From Levilactobacillus cerevisiae (GTDB taxonomy: Bacteria; Bacillota; Bacilli; Lactobacillales; Lactobacillaceae), in assembly GCF_003946245.1 (NCBI RefSeq), contig NZ_RHNN01000017.1, positions 1 to 64,000 on the forward strand: DNA of 64,000 nt, read 5' to 3'. Each line of letters begins with the position of its first letter. Positions within the stretch are counted from its first letter, which is position 1. The position numbers were made by a program, and so were the translations under genes. The notes below the pieces were generated by a model. It did no database searches, was not told the DNA's origin, and saw nothing but the letters and a program-made list of their open reading frames with translations. This document shows positions 36,238-44,633 of this stretch, in pieces.

Positions 36238-36831
36238 TTATGACAGCGTGTGCTTCGCCAGCCACGGTGCCATTCGTCGGCTGAGGAGAATAAATAAAAT
36301 TCCCAAAATAATCCCCTTCAGCAGATTAAACGGAATAACTCCCAGTAAAATTAACTTGTTCACGGGAAGTCCTAACGACATGCCCCAAACCTTGAGGTAG
36401 AGCGGCGTGATCACCCACCAATTGGCCAGTGACAGCACCACCGTTAAGGTTAAGGTCCCGGTCGTGACGGCCGCTATCTGCCGCTTCAACCCCGGCTGTG
36501 CATCGCCCTGCTTGTGTTTCAGGACATAGCTGATTGGCAAAATGTAGGCCAGGTCAGCGATAAACGCCGTTAACACCCCAATGAAGTTGACAATATCCAG
36601 CCCGGTCGACACAAAGTAGAGCAATTCCTTAACGGCCGCAATCATCACTGCGCCCGCTGGACCAAATAAACTCATCCCAAGCAAGACCACCAAATCGCTC
36701 AAGTCGAGCTTCATGTACGGCACGATTGGAATAATCGGCACCGACACGAACATTAAGACGTAGGCAACACCGGCGAATAGTGCCATCTCAACCATCGACC
36801 GAACATTCAACTTACTGTGACTATTTTCCAT
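36238..36831 (-). CDS. ribU: Riboflavin ECF transporter S component RibU
   Basis: Substrate-binding membrane subunit of the energy-coupling-factor importer for riboflavin, 197 residues with about six helices. The N-terminus (SMVEMALFAGVAYVLMFVSV), the DLSDLVVLLGMSLFGPAGAV segment and the AAVKELLYFVSTG helix are typical of RibU. Assignment is strengthened by an FMN riboswitch directly upstream. It uses the shared EcfA/EcfA'/EcfT energising module, which is not in this window. ATG at 36831 has AAGGAGGA upstream; the open frame upstream overlaps the riboswitch and is not coding. Confidence 0.95.
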   Translation of the reverse strand: MENSHSKLNVRSMVEMALFAGVAYVLMFVSVPIIPIVPYMKLDLSDLVVLLGMSLFGPAGAVMIAAVKELLYFVSTGLDIVNFIGVLTAFIADLAYILPISYVLKHKQGDAQPGLKRQIAAVTTGTLTLTVVLSLANWWVITPLYLKVWGMSLGLPVNKLILLGVIPFNLLKGIILGILFILLSRRMAPWLAKHTLS

Positions 36832-36871
36832 GATACCTGTTCCTCCTTGCGGCCATCTCGTGACGAAACCC

Positions 36872-36908
36872 AAAACAAAAAGGTCCCGCCACAGAAGGGC
36901 AAGACCTT
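36872..36908 (-). terminator. Riboswitch-controlled terminator of ribU
   Basis: Arms AAGGTC (36903-36908 on the minus strand) and GACCTT (36880-36885) with inner GCC/GGC pairing, followed by TTTTGTTTT. It lies between the FMN aptamer and the ribU start, so FMN binding probably stops transcription here. Confidence 0.85.
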
Positions 36909-36945
36909 GGGATTTACGTAAAAGAGTTTGCGCAAAAAGCAATGT

Positions 36946-37062
36946 CTCATCTTCTGCATACCAGACTATACTGTCGGTCTCGGAGTTACACCGAATTCAC
37001 CGCTTGCGCGGGTCGCGGACTATTACCGCCGGTCGGGAATTCCACCCTGCCCTGAAGATGAA
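36946..37062 (-). promoter_or_regulatory. FMN riboswitch (RFN element)
   Basis: Minus-strand sequence matches the RFN consensus block by block: P1 CATCTTC with GAAGATG (37054-37060, 36948-36954), GGGCAGGGTG, AATTCCCGACCGGCGGTA, ATAGTCCGCGA, GAATTCGGTGTAACTCCGAG, ACCGACAGTATAGTCTGG and ATGCAGAAGATG. With the downstream terminator it forms an OFF switch for ribU when FMN is abundant. Confidence 0.97.
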
Positions 37063-37083
37063 CCTAAATTTTATTACAGCTTT

Positions 37084-37112
37084 AATATACTAAGATTTTC
37101 TAAAGCTGTCAA
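37084..37112 (-). promoter_or_regulatory. ribU promoter
   Basis: Near-consensus minus-strand promoter: TTGACA (37107-37112), 17 bp, TATATT (37084-37089), starting just after the rluB stop and about 22 bp before the FMN aptamer. Confidence 0.85.
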
Positions 37113-37120
37113 CCACTTGA

Positions 37121-37843
37121 TTAGATTAAGCCGGTTAATCGCCGCAGTTCTTTCACTTCTTCTGGTTTCAAATGCCGTGATTCACCGGCATTTAAGCCCT
37201 TCAACGTCAAGAAACCGTATTGCTCACGTTTTAATTTTTCAACGGGGAGGCCCACCGCATCCAGCATCTTCTTGACCTGGTGATTCTTGCCTTCATGAAT
37301 GGCTAAGGAAACGATAGCCGTCTTCTTTTTGTCATCCACGCTCACAATTTTTCCTTTGGCCGGCGCGTAGGTTTCACCGTCGACCGTCATGCCCTGACGC
37401 AGGGCCTTCATGGCCTCGTTACTAGGAATGCCGTTGACCTTGGCAATATACGTTTTTTCAACTTCATACTTAGGATGGGTCAAGCGATTGGCAAGCTCAC
37501 CATCATTGGTTAACAAGAGTAAGCCAGCCGTGTCGTAATCCAGCCGACCCACGGGGTAAATCCGTTGGGGAATCCCTTCAACCAGATCGACTACTGTCTT
37601 GCGGCCCTTCTCGTCGTTTGCGGTTGAAATAATCCGCCGTGGTTTGTACAACATAATATACACGGGGGCTTCAGTCGTAACGGGCACACCGTCAACGACG
37701 ATCTTATCGTGAACGCCGACCTTGGTTCCTAATTCTGTGACCACGGTGCCATTGACGCGTACCCGGCCACTCATGATTAGCTTTTCCGACTGACGCCGGG
37801 AAGCGACACCATCGTGCGCCAAAACTTTTTGTAAACGTTCCAT
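37121..37843 (-). CDS. rluB: 23S rRNA pseudouridine synthase B
   Basis: RsuA/RluB family enzyme that isomerises uridine in 23S rRNA, 240 residues. An N-terminal S4 RNA-binding domain (MERLQKVLAHDGVASRRQSE, 1-60) precedes the catalytic domain with YPVGRLDYDTAGLLLLTNDG, holding the active Asp, and the family motifs KTYIAKVNG and HEGKNHQVKKML. The start is ATG 37843. It lies 2 bp after scpB, the arrangement seen in Bacillus (scpA-scpB-ypuL). Confidence 0.95.
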   Translation of the reverse strand: MERLQKVLAHDGVASRRQSEKLIMSGRVRVNGTVVTELGTKVGVHDKIVVDGVPVTTEAPVYIMLYKPRRIISTANDEKGRKTVVDLVEGIPQRIYPVGRLDYDTAGLLLLTNDGELANRLTHPKYEVEKTYIAKVNGIPSNEAMKALRQGMTVDGETYAPAKGKIVSVDDKKKTAIVSLAIHEGKNHQVKKMLDAVGLPVEKLKREQYGFLTLKGLNAGESRHLKPEEVKELRRLTGLI

Positions 37844-37845
37844 AG

Positions 37846-38457
37846 TTAGCTTTCATCTCCTGATTGGTTGAGCTGTTGGTTAAAGGCCTGTAAAAACAAG
37901 TCACCACCATCTTCATCTGCAGTGGTCGCGCTAGGGGTGGCTGCCTCTGGTAACGGTGGCAAATCGGTCAGCTGTTCCAGGCCGAAGTAGTCCAAGAAGT
38001 AGTCACTGGTCCGATAGAGTTTCGGCCGTCCCGGTTCGTCCAACCGGCCGGCATCTTCAATCAGCCGTCTCAGCACTAGCTTTTGGACCGTTGAAGCGCT
38101 CTGGACGCCCCGAATTTCATCAACCTCAATTCGCGTAATTGGTTGGCGATACGCGATAATGGCCAACACCTCTAAGGACGCTGGTGACAGGCTCGTGCTC
38201 AAGGGGTTTTCAAAATACTGCTTAACAACGTCCGCTGCGGCTTCCTTGGTCACCAAGCGATAGGTGGTATCATTCACCATCAATTCCAGGGCGGAATCGT
38301 CATCTGCCACATACTTTTGCGCTAATTTTTCTAAACTGGCAAGGATTGCCGGGCGCATGAGTCCCGTTGCTGCGGCCAGGTCGGCCACGGTAATGCCTTC
38401 GTCACCGCTGACGAACAATAAGCTTTCAATCTGTGCTAGGGGTGACATCGGTGCCAT
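37846..38457 (-). CDS. scpB: Segregation and condensation protein B
   Basis: Kleisin-binding winged-helix protein that with ScpA and SMC condenses and segregates the chromosome, 203 residues. Recognisable segments are [18 protein letters not shown] at the N-terminus and [28 protein letters not shown] in the second winged helix (given here as [19 protein letters not shown] then RIEVDEIRG). An acidic C-terminal tail (about 165-203) follows. The first ATG (38457) and one three codons later are both possible. It overlaps the 3' end of scpA by about 32 bp, indicating coupled translation. Confidence 0.94.
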   Translation of the reverse strand: MAPMSPLAQIESLLFVSGDEGITVADLAAATGLMRPAILASLEKLAQKYVADDDSALELMVNDTTYRLVTKEAAADVVKQYFENPLSTSLSPASLEVLAIIAYRQPITRIEVDEIRGVQSASTVQKLVLRRLIEDAGRLDEPGRPKLYRTSDYFLDYFGLEQLTDLPPLPEAATPSATTADEDGGDLFLQAFNQQLNQSGDES

Positions 38458-39214
38458 ACCTTCCTTCCATTCTCAAAAAATTAACTTGTAACGGTGCCAG
38501 ACGCCCCACCTGTTGTAAACGAACCTGCCGTTGGCGCGCTAATTCCAGCACGGCCAAAAAGGTGGTCACAATTTCTTCCATCACCGGTTGCTTGGCTAAT
38601 AGATAGTCGAAATCTACTGGCCCTTTTGCCCGCTGTAAGCGCCCCAAAACAGACGCCATCTGTGCTTTGATCGTAAAGTGTTCCTGCCGGATGCTCTGAG
38701 TGACCGGTTTAGCCACCATTGCGCGATGAATTAAGCGGCTGAGTGCTTTTTGCAAGTCACTGGTCTGAATCCCCGGTTCAACGGTCATGGCCACCGAATC
38801 CGGCACCGCCATGGCTGGTCGGGTAAAGTGCTGCTGCCGGTCAACTGCTCGTTGCTTCAACTCTTGAGCTGCTTGCTTATAACGTTGATACTCCAGCAAC
38901 TGATTGACCAAATCTTCCCGCGGATCACCGGTATCGTCTTCATCCAGCGGTTCCACTGTCTGTGGCTTGGGCAATAACAATTTCGCCTTAATTGCCATCA
39001 AATTAGCCGCCATGACAAAATACTCCCCAGCAATATCCAACCGCAACGTCTGCATCTGATGCAGGTAGGTCAGGTATTGACTGGTGATGGTGGTAATCCG
39101 AATATCATAAATATCCATTTCATTGGTTTTAATTAAATGTAACAGTAAATCTAATGGGCCCTCAAAATCACTGACCTGAATCAGTGGCTGGCCGTTCGTC
39201 GTGGCTTTGTCCAT
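38426..39214 (-). CDS. scpA: Segregation and condensation protein A
   Basis: Kleisin subunit that bridges the SMC dimer, 262 residues. The N-terminus [16 protein letters not shown] is diagnostic, followed by [15 protein letters not shown] and [16 protein letters not shown]. The C-terminal winged helix binds the SMC head ([20 protein letters not shown] and following). ATG at 39214 is chosen because GGGAG lies upstream; this start lies inside ribT (47-bp overlap). Order ribT-scpA-scpB-rluB matches Bacillus and other lactobacilli. Confidence 0.95.
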   Translation of the reverse strand: MDKATTNGQPLIQVSDFEGPLDLLLHLIKTNEMDIYDIRITTITSQYLTYLHQMQTLRLDIAGEYFVMAANLMAIKAKLLLPKPQTVEPLDEDDTGDPREDLVNQLLEYQRYKQAAQELKQRAVDRQQHFTRPAMAVPDSVAMTVEPGIQTSDLQKALSRLIHRAMVAKPVTQSIRQEHFTIKAQMASVLGRLQRAKGPVDFDYLLAKQPVMEEIVTTFLAVLELARQRQVRLQQVGRLAPLQVNFLRMEGRYGTDVTPSTD

Positions 39215-39563
39215 GGTGATACTCCCATTTTGCAATAATCTTAGCAGTCGTCAAGGTCCCCATTAACCGTTTATCAGAGACCGCCGTTGCGAGTTGGTCT
39301 AACATTTGCCAGGTATTCTCCGTCATTTGCTTATCCGGCATCAGAGTGATCAACCGCACAACCAGGAAGTTCCCCTGATCCTCGGTTCCCAGTGCACCGG
39401 CAAAGTCGTCGTTCTCGTCCTTCCACAAATACAGGGTGCGGTCATCGCCACCCTGATACCAGGCCAGCTCGCGTTGGAGCCGATCCCAGTCCTTGAAGTT
39501 AGGTGATAGACTGAGCAGGCCCATCGCAATCTTTTGATAATCACTACGATATTTAAGTAACAT
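39168..39563 (-). CDS. ribT: RibT family protein
   Basis: A 131-residue protein in the xerD-ribT-scpA position where lactobacilli and Bacillus carry RibT. The pattern YLWKDENDDFAGALG followed by FLVVRLITLMPD fits a small GNAT-like fold. In Bacillus RibT belongs to the riboflavin operon; here no riboflavin biosynthesis genes are adjacent, though the ribU transporter lies downstream in the same gene string. Catalytic function is unproven. ATG at 39563 has GGAGGCGG upstream. Confidence 0.75.
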   Translation of the reverse strand: MLLKYRSDYQKIAMGLLSLSPNFKDWDRLQRELAWYQGGDDRTLYLWKDENDDFAGALGTEDQGNFLVVRLITLMPDKQMTENTWQMLDQLATAVSDKRLMGTLTTAKIIAKWEYHHGQSHDERPATDSGQ

Positions 39564-39601
39564 GGTCCGCCTCCGTTCAATCGTCCTCCTACTCTACCAC
39601 A

Positions 39602-40498
39602 CTACGCCCGCGGATGATACTGGTCGTAAACGTTGAGTAGGCGTTTCTTTGAAATATGCGTATAAATTTGCGTCGTCGTGATATCTGCGTGTCCCAACAA
39701 CTCCTGCACAACCCGCAGATCTGCGCCGTTTTCTAAAATGTGTGTGGCAAATGAATGCCGCAGCGTGTGGGGCGTCACGTCCTTTTGGATATCTACCAAC
39801 GCCACATAGTGCTTAATCTTTTGCCAAATTGCCTGCCGTGATAGGCCGCCACCATGTGCATTTAGAAACAGGTAAGGACTCGTCCGCTGCTTCAGCAATA
39901 CCGGACGACTTTCCTGCAAGTACCGGTTGATCCAGTCGGCAGCGACGTCGCCAATCGGAATAATCCGTTCCTTGTCACCCTTACCCAAGGTCTGGATCAG
40001 CCCCATCTCAAGGTGGAGATCCGCCAATTTTAAATGAACGAGCTCGCTAACCCGCAATCCCGTGGCGTACATGGTCTCCAGAATGGCGCGATCCCGCATG
40101 CCGTACTTGTTACTGACATCGGGAGCCGCAAGTAACCGGTCAACCTCGGCAACCGTGAGCACTGCTGGTAGATGTTGCGCGTGCTTGGGTGCCGCAACGT
40201 TGGCCATCGGATTCTCAGTCAGCTGATGGGTTTGCACCAGGTAACGGTAAAACTTCCGTAAGGCTGACACCGCATGAATCACGGAATTCCGCGACTTACC
40301 GGCTGACGTCTGTTCACTGAGGTACGCCATGATTTGCAGCCGGTCGACCTGTTTAAAGTCGGTCACCTGCTTCGTGGTTAAATACCCACTGAAATTATGC
40401 AGCTCCTGCGTATAACTGCTGACGGAATTTGCCGCCAAACCCTGCTCAACGGTTAGGTAATGGGCAAAGTCAGCCGTCTGCATCTCTAGCGTCGTCAA
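39602..40498 (-). CDS. xerD: Tyrosine recombinase XerD
   Basis: Partner of XerC for dimer resolution, 298 residues. Catalytic residues are visible: Arg in ATGLRVSELVHL, Lys in LGKGDKERIIP, HTLRHSFATHIL, LLGHADITTTQ and Tyr in QIYTHISKKR. The start is assigned to TTG at 40498 because GGGAGG sits 7 bases upstream and the length then equals XerD; the open frame extends 74 codons upstream through repeat DNA and is not coding. XerD rather than XerC is inferred from the scpAB context and from the xerC copy near hslVU. Confidence 0.94.
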   Translation of the reverse strand: MTTLEMQTADFAHYLTVEQGLAANSVSSYTQELHNFSGYLTTKQVTDFKQVDRLQIMAYLSEQTSAGKSRNSVIHAVSALRKFYRYLVQTHQLTENPMANVAAPKHAQHLPAVLTVAEVDRLLAAPDVSNKYGMRDRAILETMYATGLRVSELVHLKLADLHLEMGLIQTLGKGDKERIIPIGDVAADWINRYLQESRPVLLKQRTSPYLFLNAHGGGLSRQAIWQKIKHYVALVDIQKDVTPHTLRHSFATHILENGADLRVVQELLGHADITTTQIYTHISKKRLLNVYDQYHPRA

Positions 40499-40605
40499 GT
40501 GCCCACCTCCCGATAGATTCAGTAATTTTGAAGCAAAGCGGTCTGCATCTCCAACCCTATATGGCTGAAACGGGCAACAAACAGTCTGGGACAAAACCCA
40601 AAACT

Positions 40606-40635
40606 CACGTTTCAACACTATATTGTTGAAACGTG
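40606..40635. repeat. Perfect 12-bp inverted repeat upstream of xerD
   Basis: CACGTTTCAACA (40606-40617) and TGTTGAAACGTG (40624-40635) form a perfect hairpin with a 6-base loop. No T-run follows on either side. It directly abuts the type C repeat. Confidence 0.7.
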
Positions 40636-40756
40636 CGACAAAAGGCAGCTGGCTCCGCTTAAAACTGATAGCCAAATAATCCAAACCCGGGATTATCCGG
40701 CTATCAGCCTTAATGCTCACCAGCTAACCGCCTTTCGTCCCACTCTCTTTGTCCCA
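40636..40756. repeat. Intergenic repeat type C, copy 1
   Basis: Long imperfect hairpin of about 110 bp. Outer arms AAAGGC..AGCTGG pair with CCAGCT.GCCTTT; inner arms CTGATAGCC..ATAATCC pair with GGATTAT..GGCTATCAG. A related copy lies inside the mosaic element near 55832-55930. The left flank carries two GTGGGAC words (minus strand) like those seen beside structured intergenic repeats in lactobacilli. It sits between cvfB and xerD. Confidence 0.8.
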
Positions 40757-40763
40757 CTCGCAA

Positions 40764-41663
40764 CTATTCAGCAGGCTGGTCGTCGTCACTCGTGGTGGCT
40801 GGACTTTGATTCAACCAGAGTGCACCATCGTGTTGCGTAATCTGCCGGTCTTTTAATAAGTGACCGATTGCCCGTTTAAATTGACCCTTGCTAATCCCAA
40901 AGTAAGCCTTGATATCTGCCGGATCAGACTTGTCGCTGAAGTCCAGCTTGCCGCCTTCGGAGTGTTGGAGCGCTGCTAAGAGCATGGCGGAATCGTCATC
41001 AATGGCCTCGTAAGTCCGGGGACGCAGTGAAAGATTCAAGGTACCGTCTTCGCGAACGCCAATCACTCGGGCGTGTAATTCCTCACCCAGGCGGGGTTCC
41101 GTCTCCCGTTCGGACGGGTGAATAAAGCCCAGTTCAAAATGGTCCGTGATCACCCGGGTCCCAACCAATTTCAATTGGTAAGAGCGGGCCACCACGTTGG
41201 CATTTTGCATGTGCTTTTTAGCGGGTTGGGCGATGGCCTGGTAAATATCGCCATCGGCCAGGACTCCCCACAACCGTTGTTTGGCATCTTCACGCAAGGC
41301 AATCATCAATTGATCGCCCTGTTGTGGCCAGAGTTCCATGATGTCAGGAAGGTCATCCAGGGAGACCACGATATCTTTATTGGGTAACCCAATATTGACG
41401 AAAACGCCTAAGGTCCGCTGACTCCGGACAACCGTTCCCAAGCCGTAATGATCAACCTGTGCCGCGGGGGCGTCCCGGGTAATCTGCATGTCGTGGCCTT
41501 CATTTTCGTAGGCAAATCCTTTAAAAACCGAGCCTAATTTCAAGGGTTTCTTAATTTCTGCCTTGTCCAAGCGGAAAGTCGTCCCAGAAGCTTGGACGTA
41601 GTAATCTTTTTCATTTTCATCGGTAACTTTTCCCGCGATGATGCGGCCTAATAGTTCTTCCAT
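40764..41663 (-). CDS. cvfB: S1-like RNA-binding protein CvfB
   Basis: A 299-residue protein of the CvfB/YitL family: tandem S1-type OB-folds and a C-terminal winged helix (DIKAYFGISKGQFKRAIGHLL and following DRQITQHDGALWL). Two S1-like stretches are readable, LGVFVNIGLPNKDIVVSLDD near 85-105 and FELGFIHPSERE with RVIGVREDGTLNLSLRP near 175-215. Relatives affect virulence gene expression or RNA turnover in staphylococci; its role here is unknown. The ATG at 41663 has GAGGAG upstream. Its neighbours pyk and xerD match the usual order in lactobacilli. Confidence 0.92.
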   Translation of the reverse strand: MEELLGRIIAGKVTDENEKDYYVQASGTTFRLDKAEIKKPLKLGSVFKGFAYENEGHDMQITRDAPAAQVDHYGLGTVVRSQRTLGVFVNIGLPNKDIVVSLDDLPDIMELWPQQGDQLMIALREDAKQRLWGVLADGDIYQAIAQPAKKHMQNANVVARSYQLKLVGTRVITDHFELGFIHPSERETEPRLGEELHARVIGVREDGTLNLSLRPRTYEAIDDDSAMLLAALQHSEGGKLDFSDKSDPADIKAYFGISKGQFKRAIGHLLKDRQITQHDGALWLNQSPATTSDDDQPAE

Positions 41664-41789
41664 AATCTCCTCAATTCTACTGGTTACCCAGTCTACCGTT
41701 CAAAAGTGTCTAACCTTTATTTTACACGGAAACCGGCCAACTAGCGAGCTTTAATCTCACAAAATCAGGTTCGCACGGTAGTAAATCAG

Positions 41790-41823
41790 TCAAAGGCCGT
41801 TGCAGGATGGGGCTGGCCTTTGA
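41790..41823. repeat. Perfect 9-bp inverted repeat, cvfB/TMEM175 intergenic
   Basis: TCAAAGGCC (41790-41798) and GGCCTTTGA (41815-41823) with a 16-base loop, between two divergent genes. It may be an operator or RNA hairpin. No matching regulator is evident. Confidence 0.5.
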
Positions 41824-41938
41824 GAATTGGCATTTCGGAAACTGACACACTGAATCTGAGCGGTACACCTGGAAACGCGTCCAGACAGGAAATGGTATAC
41901 TTGTCACACATTTAAATGCTTACGAGGAGTCCCCAACC

Positions 41939-42436
41939 ATGATGAAGAAAGAACGTTTTGAAGCCTTTACCGACGCTGTTATTGCCATTATTCTCACGAT
42001 CCTCGTCTTAGAGATTCATCTGCCCGACGATAATCATTCTTGGCAAGCGTTAACGGCCATGGCGCCCCAATTCTTTGCCTACCTACTCACCTTTATTTTT
42101 ATCGCCACCATGTGGGTCAATCACCACTTTCTGTTCAGCCGGGTGACCGTCATCAACAACCAAATCATTTGGATCAACATCGGCCAGCTGTCGTCGATGC
42201 TCTACGTCGTCAACGTGATCTGTTTCAACTTAGTCACAGCCATTTTACGCCGCCAAGTGATCAAGGTGAATCACATTACCAACATGGCCAACCTGGTCAC
42301 GACAGAATACGTGTCGTTTGCCGTCAACCTAGCCACGCTACTGATCACTTACTTCTACCCCCCATTTCCATTCTTCGGCCTGGCCGTTAACATCATCGTC
42401 TGGTTCTTACCACACACGAAAGCTCACGTACAATAG
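41939..42436 (+). CDS. TMEM175 family potassium channel protein (DUF1211)
   Basis: A 165-residue integral membrane protein. The N-terminal RFEAFTDAVIAI matches the RxxxFSD signature of TMEM175 channels with Thr in place of Ser, followed by a helix of Ile/Leu that in the family lines the pore. MWVNHHFLFSRV is also conserved. Bacterial members usually have around 200 residues and six helices; this one ends earlier after four to five hydrophobic segments, so it may be a short variant. ATG 41939 and ATG 41942 both follow GAGGAG. It has its own extended -10 promoter (TGGTATACT at 41893-41901) and terminator. Confidence 0.85.
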   Translation: MMKKERFEAFTDAVIAIILTILVLEIHLPDDNHSWQALTAMAPQFFAYLLTFIFIATMWVNHHFLFSRVTVINNQIIWINIGQLSSMLYVVNVICFNLVTAILRRQVIKVNHITNMANLVTTEYVSFAVNLATLLITYFYPPFPFFGLAVNIIVWFLPHTKAHVQ

Positions 42437-42445
42437 TTCACCTAC

Positions 42446-42474
42446 GCTCGGGACTGATTGTCTCGGGCTTTTTT
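42446..42474 (+). terminator. Terminator of TMEM175 gene
   Basis: A 9-bp stem with two wobble pairs (42446-42454, 42460-42468) followed by TTTTTT. Confidence 0.82.
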
Positions 42475-42583
42475 CGTGCTCATCCAGGTACCTGTAACGT
42501 CAGGATTTCTCGAATAATGGTCACCATTTCTGCCGGCGTCTCGCGTTGTCCCGACGAGCCCCACTCTCACAAAAAGAACCAAT

Positions 42584-42615
42584 AAAAAACGGACCCCCGA
42601 CAGAGGGTCCGTTTT
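42584..42615 (-). terminator. pyk terminator
   Basis: Strong stem AACGGACCC/GGGTCCGTT (11 bp including A/T pairs, 42587-42615) with A-run and T-run on its two sides. It ends pyk and may act in both directions. Confidence 0.9.
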
Positions 42616-42635
42616 AATAACAGGTTTATCTCAAA

Positions 42636-44393
42636 TTAAAGCGCGTTGGAAGCACCGTGGTAAACGATCCCGCGACGTGAGTCAACGGTGATCAATTCGC
42701 CATCGGAGATCTTGTCACTGGCACCAGTAGCGCCAACGATAACAGGAATCCCCATAGAAATCCCAACAACTGCAGCATGAGAAGTCAACCCACCGTTTTC
42801 AACGATCACGGCGCTAGACTTTTCGATAGCTGGCAAGTAGTCTTTGTCGGTGTTCTTGGCAATCAAGATACCACCTTCAACAACTTTAGCGTTGGCTTCT
42901 GCAGCGGTGTTAGCAATGATTGCCTTACCGATAACAGTGTCGTCACCGACGCCTTGGCCTTGCACTAACTTTGAACCGATCAATTGGATCTTCATCAAGT
43001 TAGTCGTCCCACGTTCGCCAACTGGTACACCAGCGGTGATGAGGATTAAGTCGCCTTCCTTAGCTAAGCCCGTTTCAACGGCCTTGGCTGCAGCCAGGTC
43101 AAACATTTCATCAGTGTTTGAAGGCTTTTCGGTAACGATTGGGTAAACACCCCAGTTGACCATCAAACCACGACGGGTCCGGTCGTCAAAGGTAATTGCT
43201 AAGATATCAGCATCTGGCCGGTACTTAGAAATCATCTTAGCGGTGTAGCCACTTTCAGTTGCAGCAACGATGGTCTTAACACCAAGTTGGTTAGCAACGC
43301 GAGCAACGGAAGCACCGATAGATTCAGTAACGTCACCGTTATCGAAGTCCAAGTTGTCACGACCAAAGTCCTTCAAAGCATTTTCAGCCTTGATGTCGAT
43401 CCGGTTCATAGTTGCAACGGCTTCAACAGGGTATTCACCGTTAGCACTTTCACCAGAAAGCATGGTTGCGTCAGTACCGTCAAAGACAGCGTTAGCAACG
43501 TCAGAAGCTTCGGCACGTGTAGGACGTGGGTTTTCTTGCATGGAGTCTAACATTTGGGTAGCCGTGATAACTGGCTTGCCTAAGAAGTTACACTTCTTGA
43601 TCAAAGCTTTTTGAACCAAAGGTACGTTTTCCGTTGGAATTTCGACACCCATGTCACCACGAGCAACCATTAAACCATCGGAAACCTTGATGATGTCATC
43701 AAAGTTGTTGATACCTTCTTGGGATTCGATCTTAGGGAAGATTTGAACATGTTCCATGTGCTTTTCTTCGAGGAGTTCACGGATGTCCATGACATCTTGT
43801 GGCTTCCGAACGAATGAAGCAGCGATGAAGTTGATTTCGTGATCCAAACCGAAACGAATGTCATCGGAGTCACGTTCAGTGATCCCAGGTAAGTTGATGG
43901 AAACACCAGGTGCGTTAACACCCTTACGAGAGCCCAGAACACCATCGTTTTGAACAGTCACAACTAATTCCTTAGTTGCATCGTCCTTCTTATCAACAAC
44001 AGTATCTAATAAACCATCATCGAATAAGACGTGGCCGCCTTCGTGGACATCATCGTATAAGCCAGGGTAAGTAACGGCAATCTTTTCCTTGGTTCCTTCG
44101 AGTGAGTCGTCCATAGAAATCCGGAAGACGTCGCCAGTCTTGAAGTTGAGCTTACCGCCCTGTTCAACAGTGGTCCGGATTTCGGCACCCTTCGTATCCA
44201 ACATGATACCAACCGTCTTACCAGTAATCTTTTCAGCCTTGTGAACGTTCTCCAAGCGACCGAGGTGTTCCTCGTGGTCACCATGTGAGAAGTTGAACCG
44301 GAAGATGTTGGCGCCGGATTCGATCAACTTAACAATCGTATCAACGTCAGTACTTGCAGGACCAAGGGTACTTACGATCTTGGTTTTCTTCAT
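42636..44393 (-). CDS. pyk: Pyruvate kinase
   Basis: Converts phosphoenolpyruvate and ADP to pyruvate and ATP, 585 residues. The TIM barrel shows FRFNFSHGDHEEH, MLDTKGAEIRT, IFPKIESQEGI with the catalytic Lys, VARGDMGVE and VITATQMLDSM. The extra C-terminal domain (about 480-585) with GGLTSHAAVVG is the PEP-utilising-enzyme-like swivel domain seen in Bacillus and Lactobacillus. The start is ATG 44393. Its leader of about 90 bases and a near-perfect cre site indicate carbon catabolite control. The usual partner pfkA is absent upstream. Confidence 0.97.
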   Translation of the reverse strand: MKKTKIVSTLGPASTDVDTIVKLIESGANIFRFNFSHGDHEEHLGRLENVHKAEKITGKTVGIMLDTKGAEIRTTVEQGGKLNFKTGDVFRISMDDSLEGTKEKIAVTYPGLYDDVHEGGHVLFDDGLLDTVVDKKDDATKELVVTVQNDGVLGSRKGVNAPGVSINLPGITERDSDDIRFGLDHEINFIAASFVRKPQDVMDIRELLEEKHMEHVQIFPKIESQEGINNFDDIIKVSDGLMVARGDMGVEIPTENVPLVQKALIKKCNFLGKPVITATQMLDSMQENPRPTRAEASDVANAVFDGTDATMLSGESANGEYPVEAVATMNRIDIKAENALKDFGRDNLDFDNGDVTESIGASVARVANQLGVKTIVAATESGYTAKMISKYRPDADILAITFDDRTRRGLMVNWGVYPIVTEKPSNTDEMFDLAAAKAVETGLAKEGDLILITAGVPVGERGTTNLMKIQLIGSKLVQGQGVGDDTVIGKAIIANTAAEANAKVVEGGILIAKNTDKDYLPAIEKSSAVIVENGGLTSHAAVVGISMGIPVIVGATGASDKISDGELITVDSRRGIVYHGASNAL

Positions 44394-44492
44394 TAGAAAA
44401 ATCTCTCCTTTAGAATTGGCACAGAATTATTCGGTTTACTTTAGTCAAAATAAGCATCACAAAAGTTCTGGCACAAATTTGATTCCAAAATT

Positions 44493-44521
44493 ATTCTATC
44501 ACTTTTGAAAATTAATGTCGC
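44493..44521 (-). promoter_or_regulatory. pyk promoter
   Basis: Minus-strand -10 TAGAAT (44493-44498) and a weak -35 GCGACA (44516-44521), 17 bp apart, about 100 bp before pyk. Confidence 0.5.
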
Positions 44522-44563
44522 CTTTGTTTACCGATTTTTTGGCGATTGTTTAGATTTTCTCAA

Positions 44564-44577
44564 AGTAAGCGCTTTCC
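44564..44577. promoter_or_regulatory. CcpA-binding cre site upstream of pyk
   Basis: GGAAAGCGCTTACT on the minus strand matches 13 of 14 positions of TGWAARCGYTWWCW. It lies about 45 bp upstream of the -35, a location more usual for CcpA activation than for repression. Confidence 0.72.
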
Positions 44578-44605
44578 CTAGCCCTCGGGCACCGAGGAAG
44601 ATTAA

Positions 44606-44633
44606 AACCTGCTGATTATATAATCAACAGGTT
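44606..44633. repeat. 28-bp palindrome upstream of pyk
   Basis: AACCTGCTGATTAT and ATAATCAACAGGTT are inverted repeats with one mismatch and no spacer. It could be an operator or remnant of an element end. No T-run follows. Confidence 0.5.

Noticed and set aside
40499-40720. 74-codon upstream extension of xerD
   Set aside because: It runs through the type C repeat, and the TTG at 40498 has a proper ribosome binding site and gives the family length.
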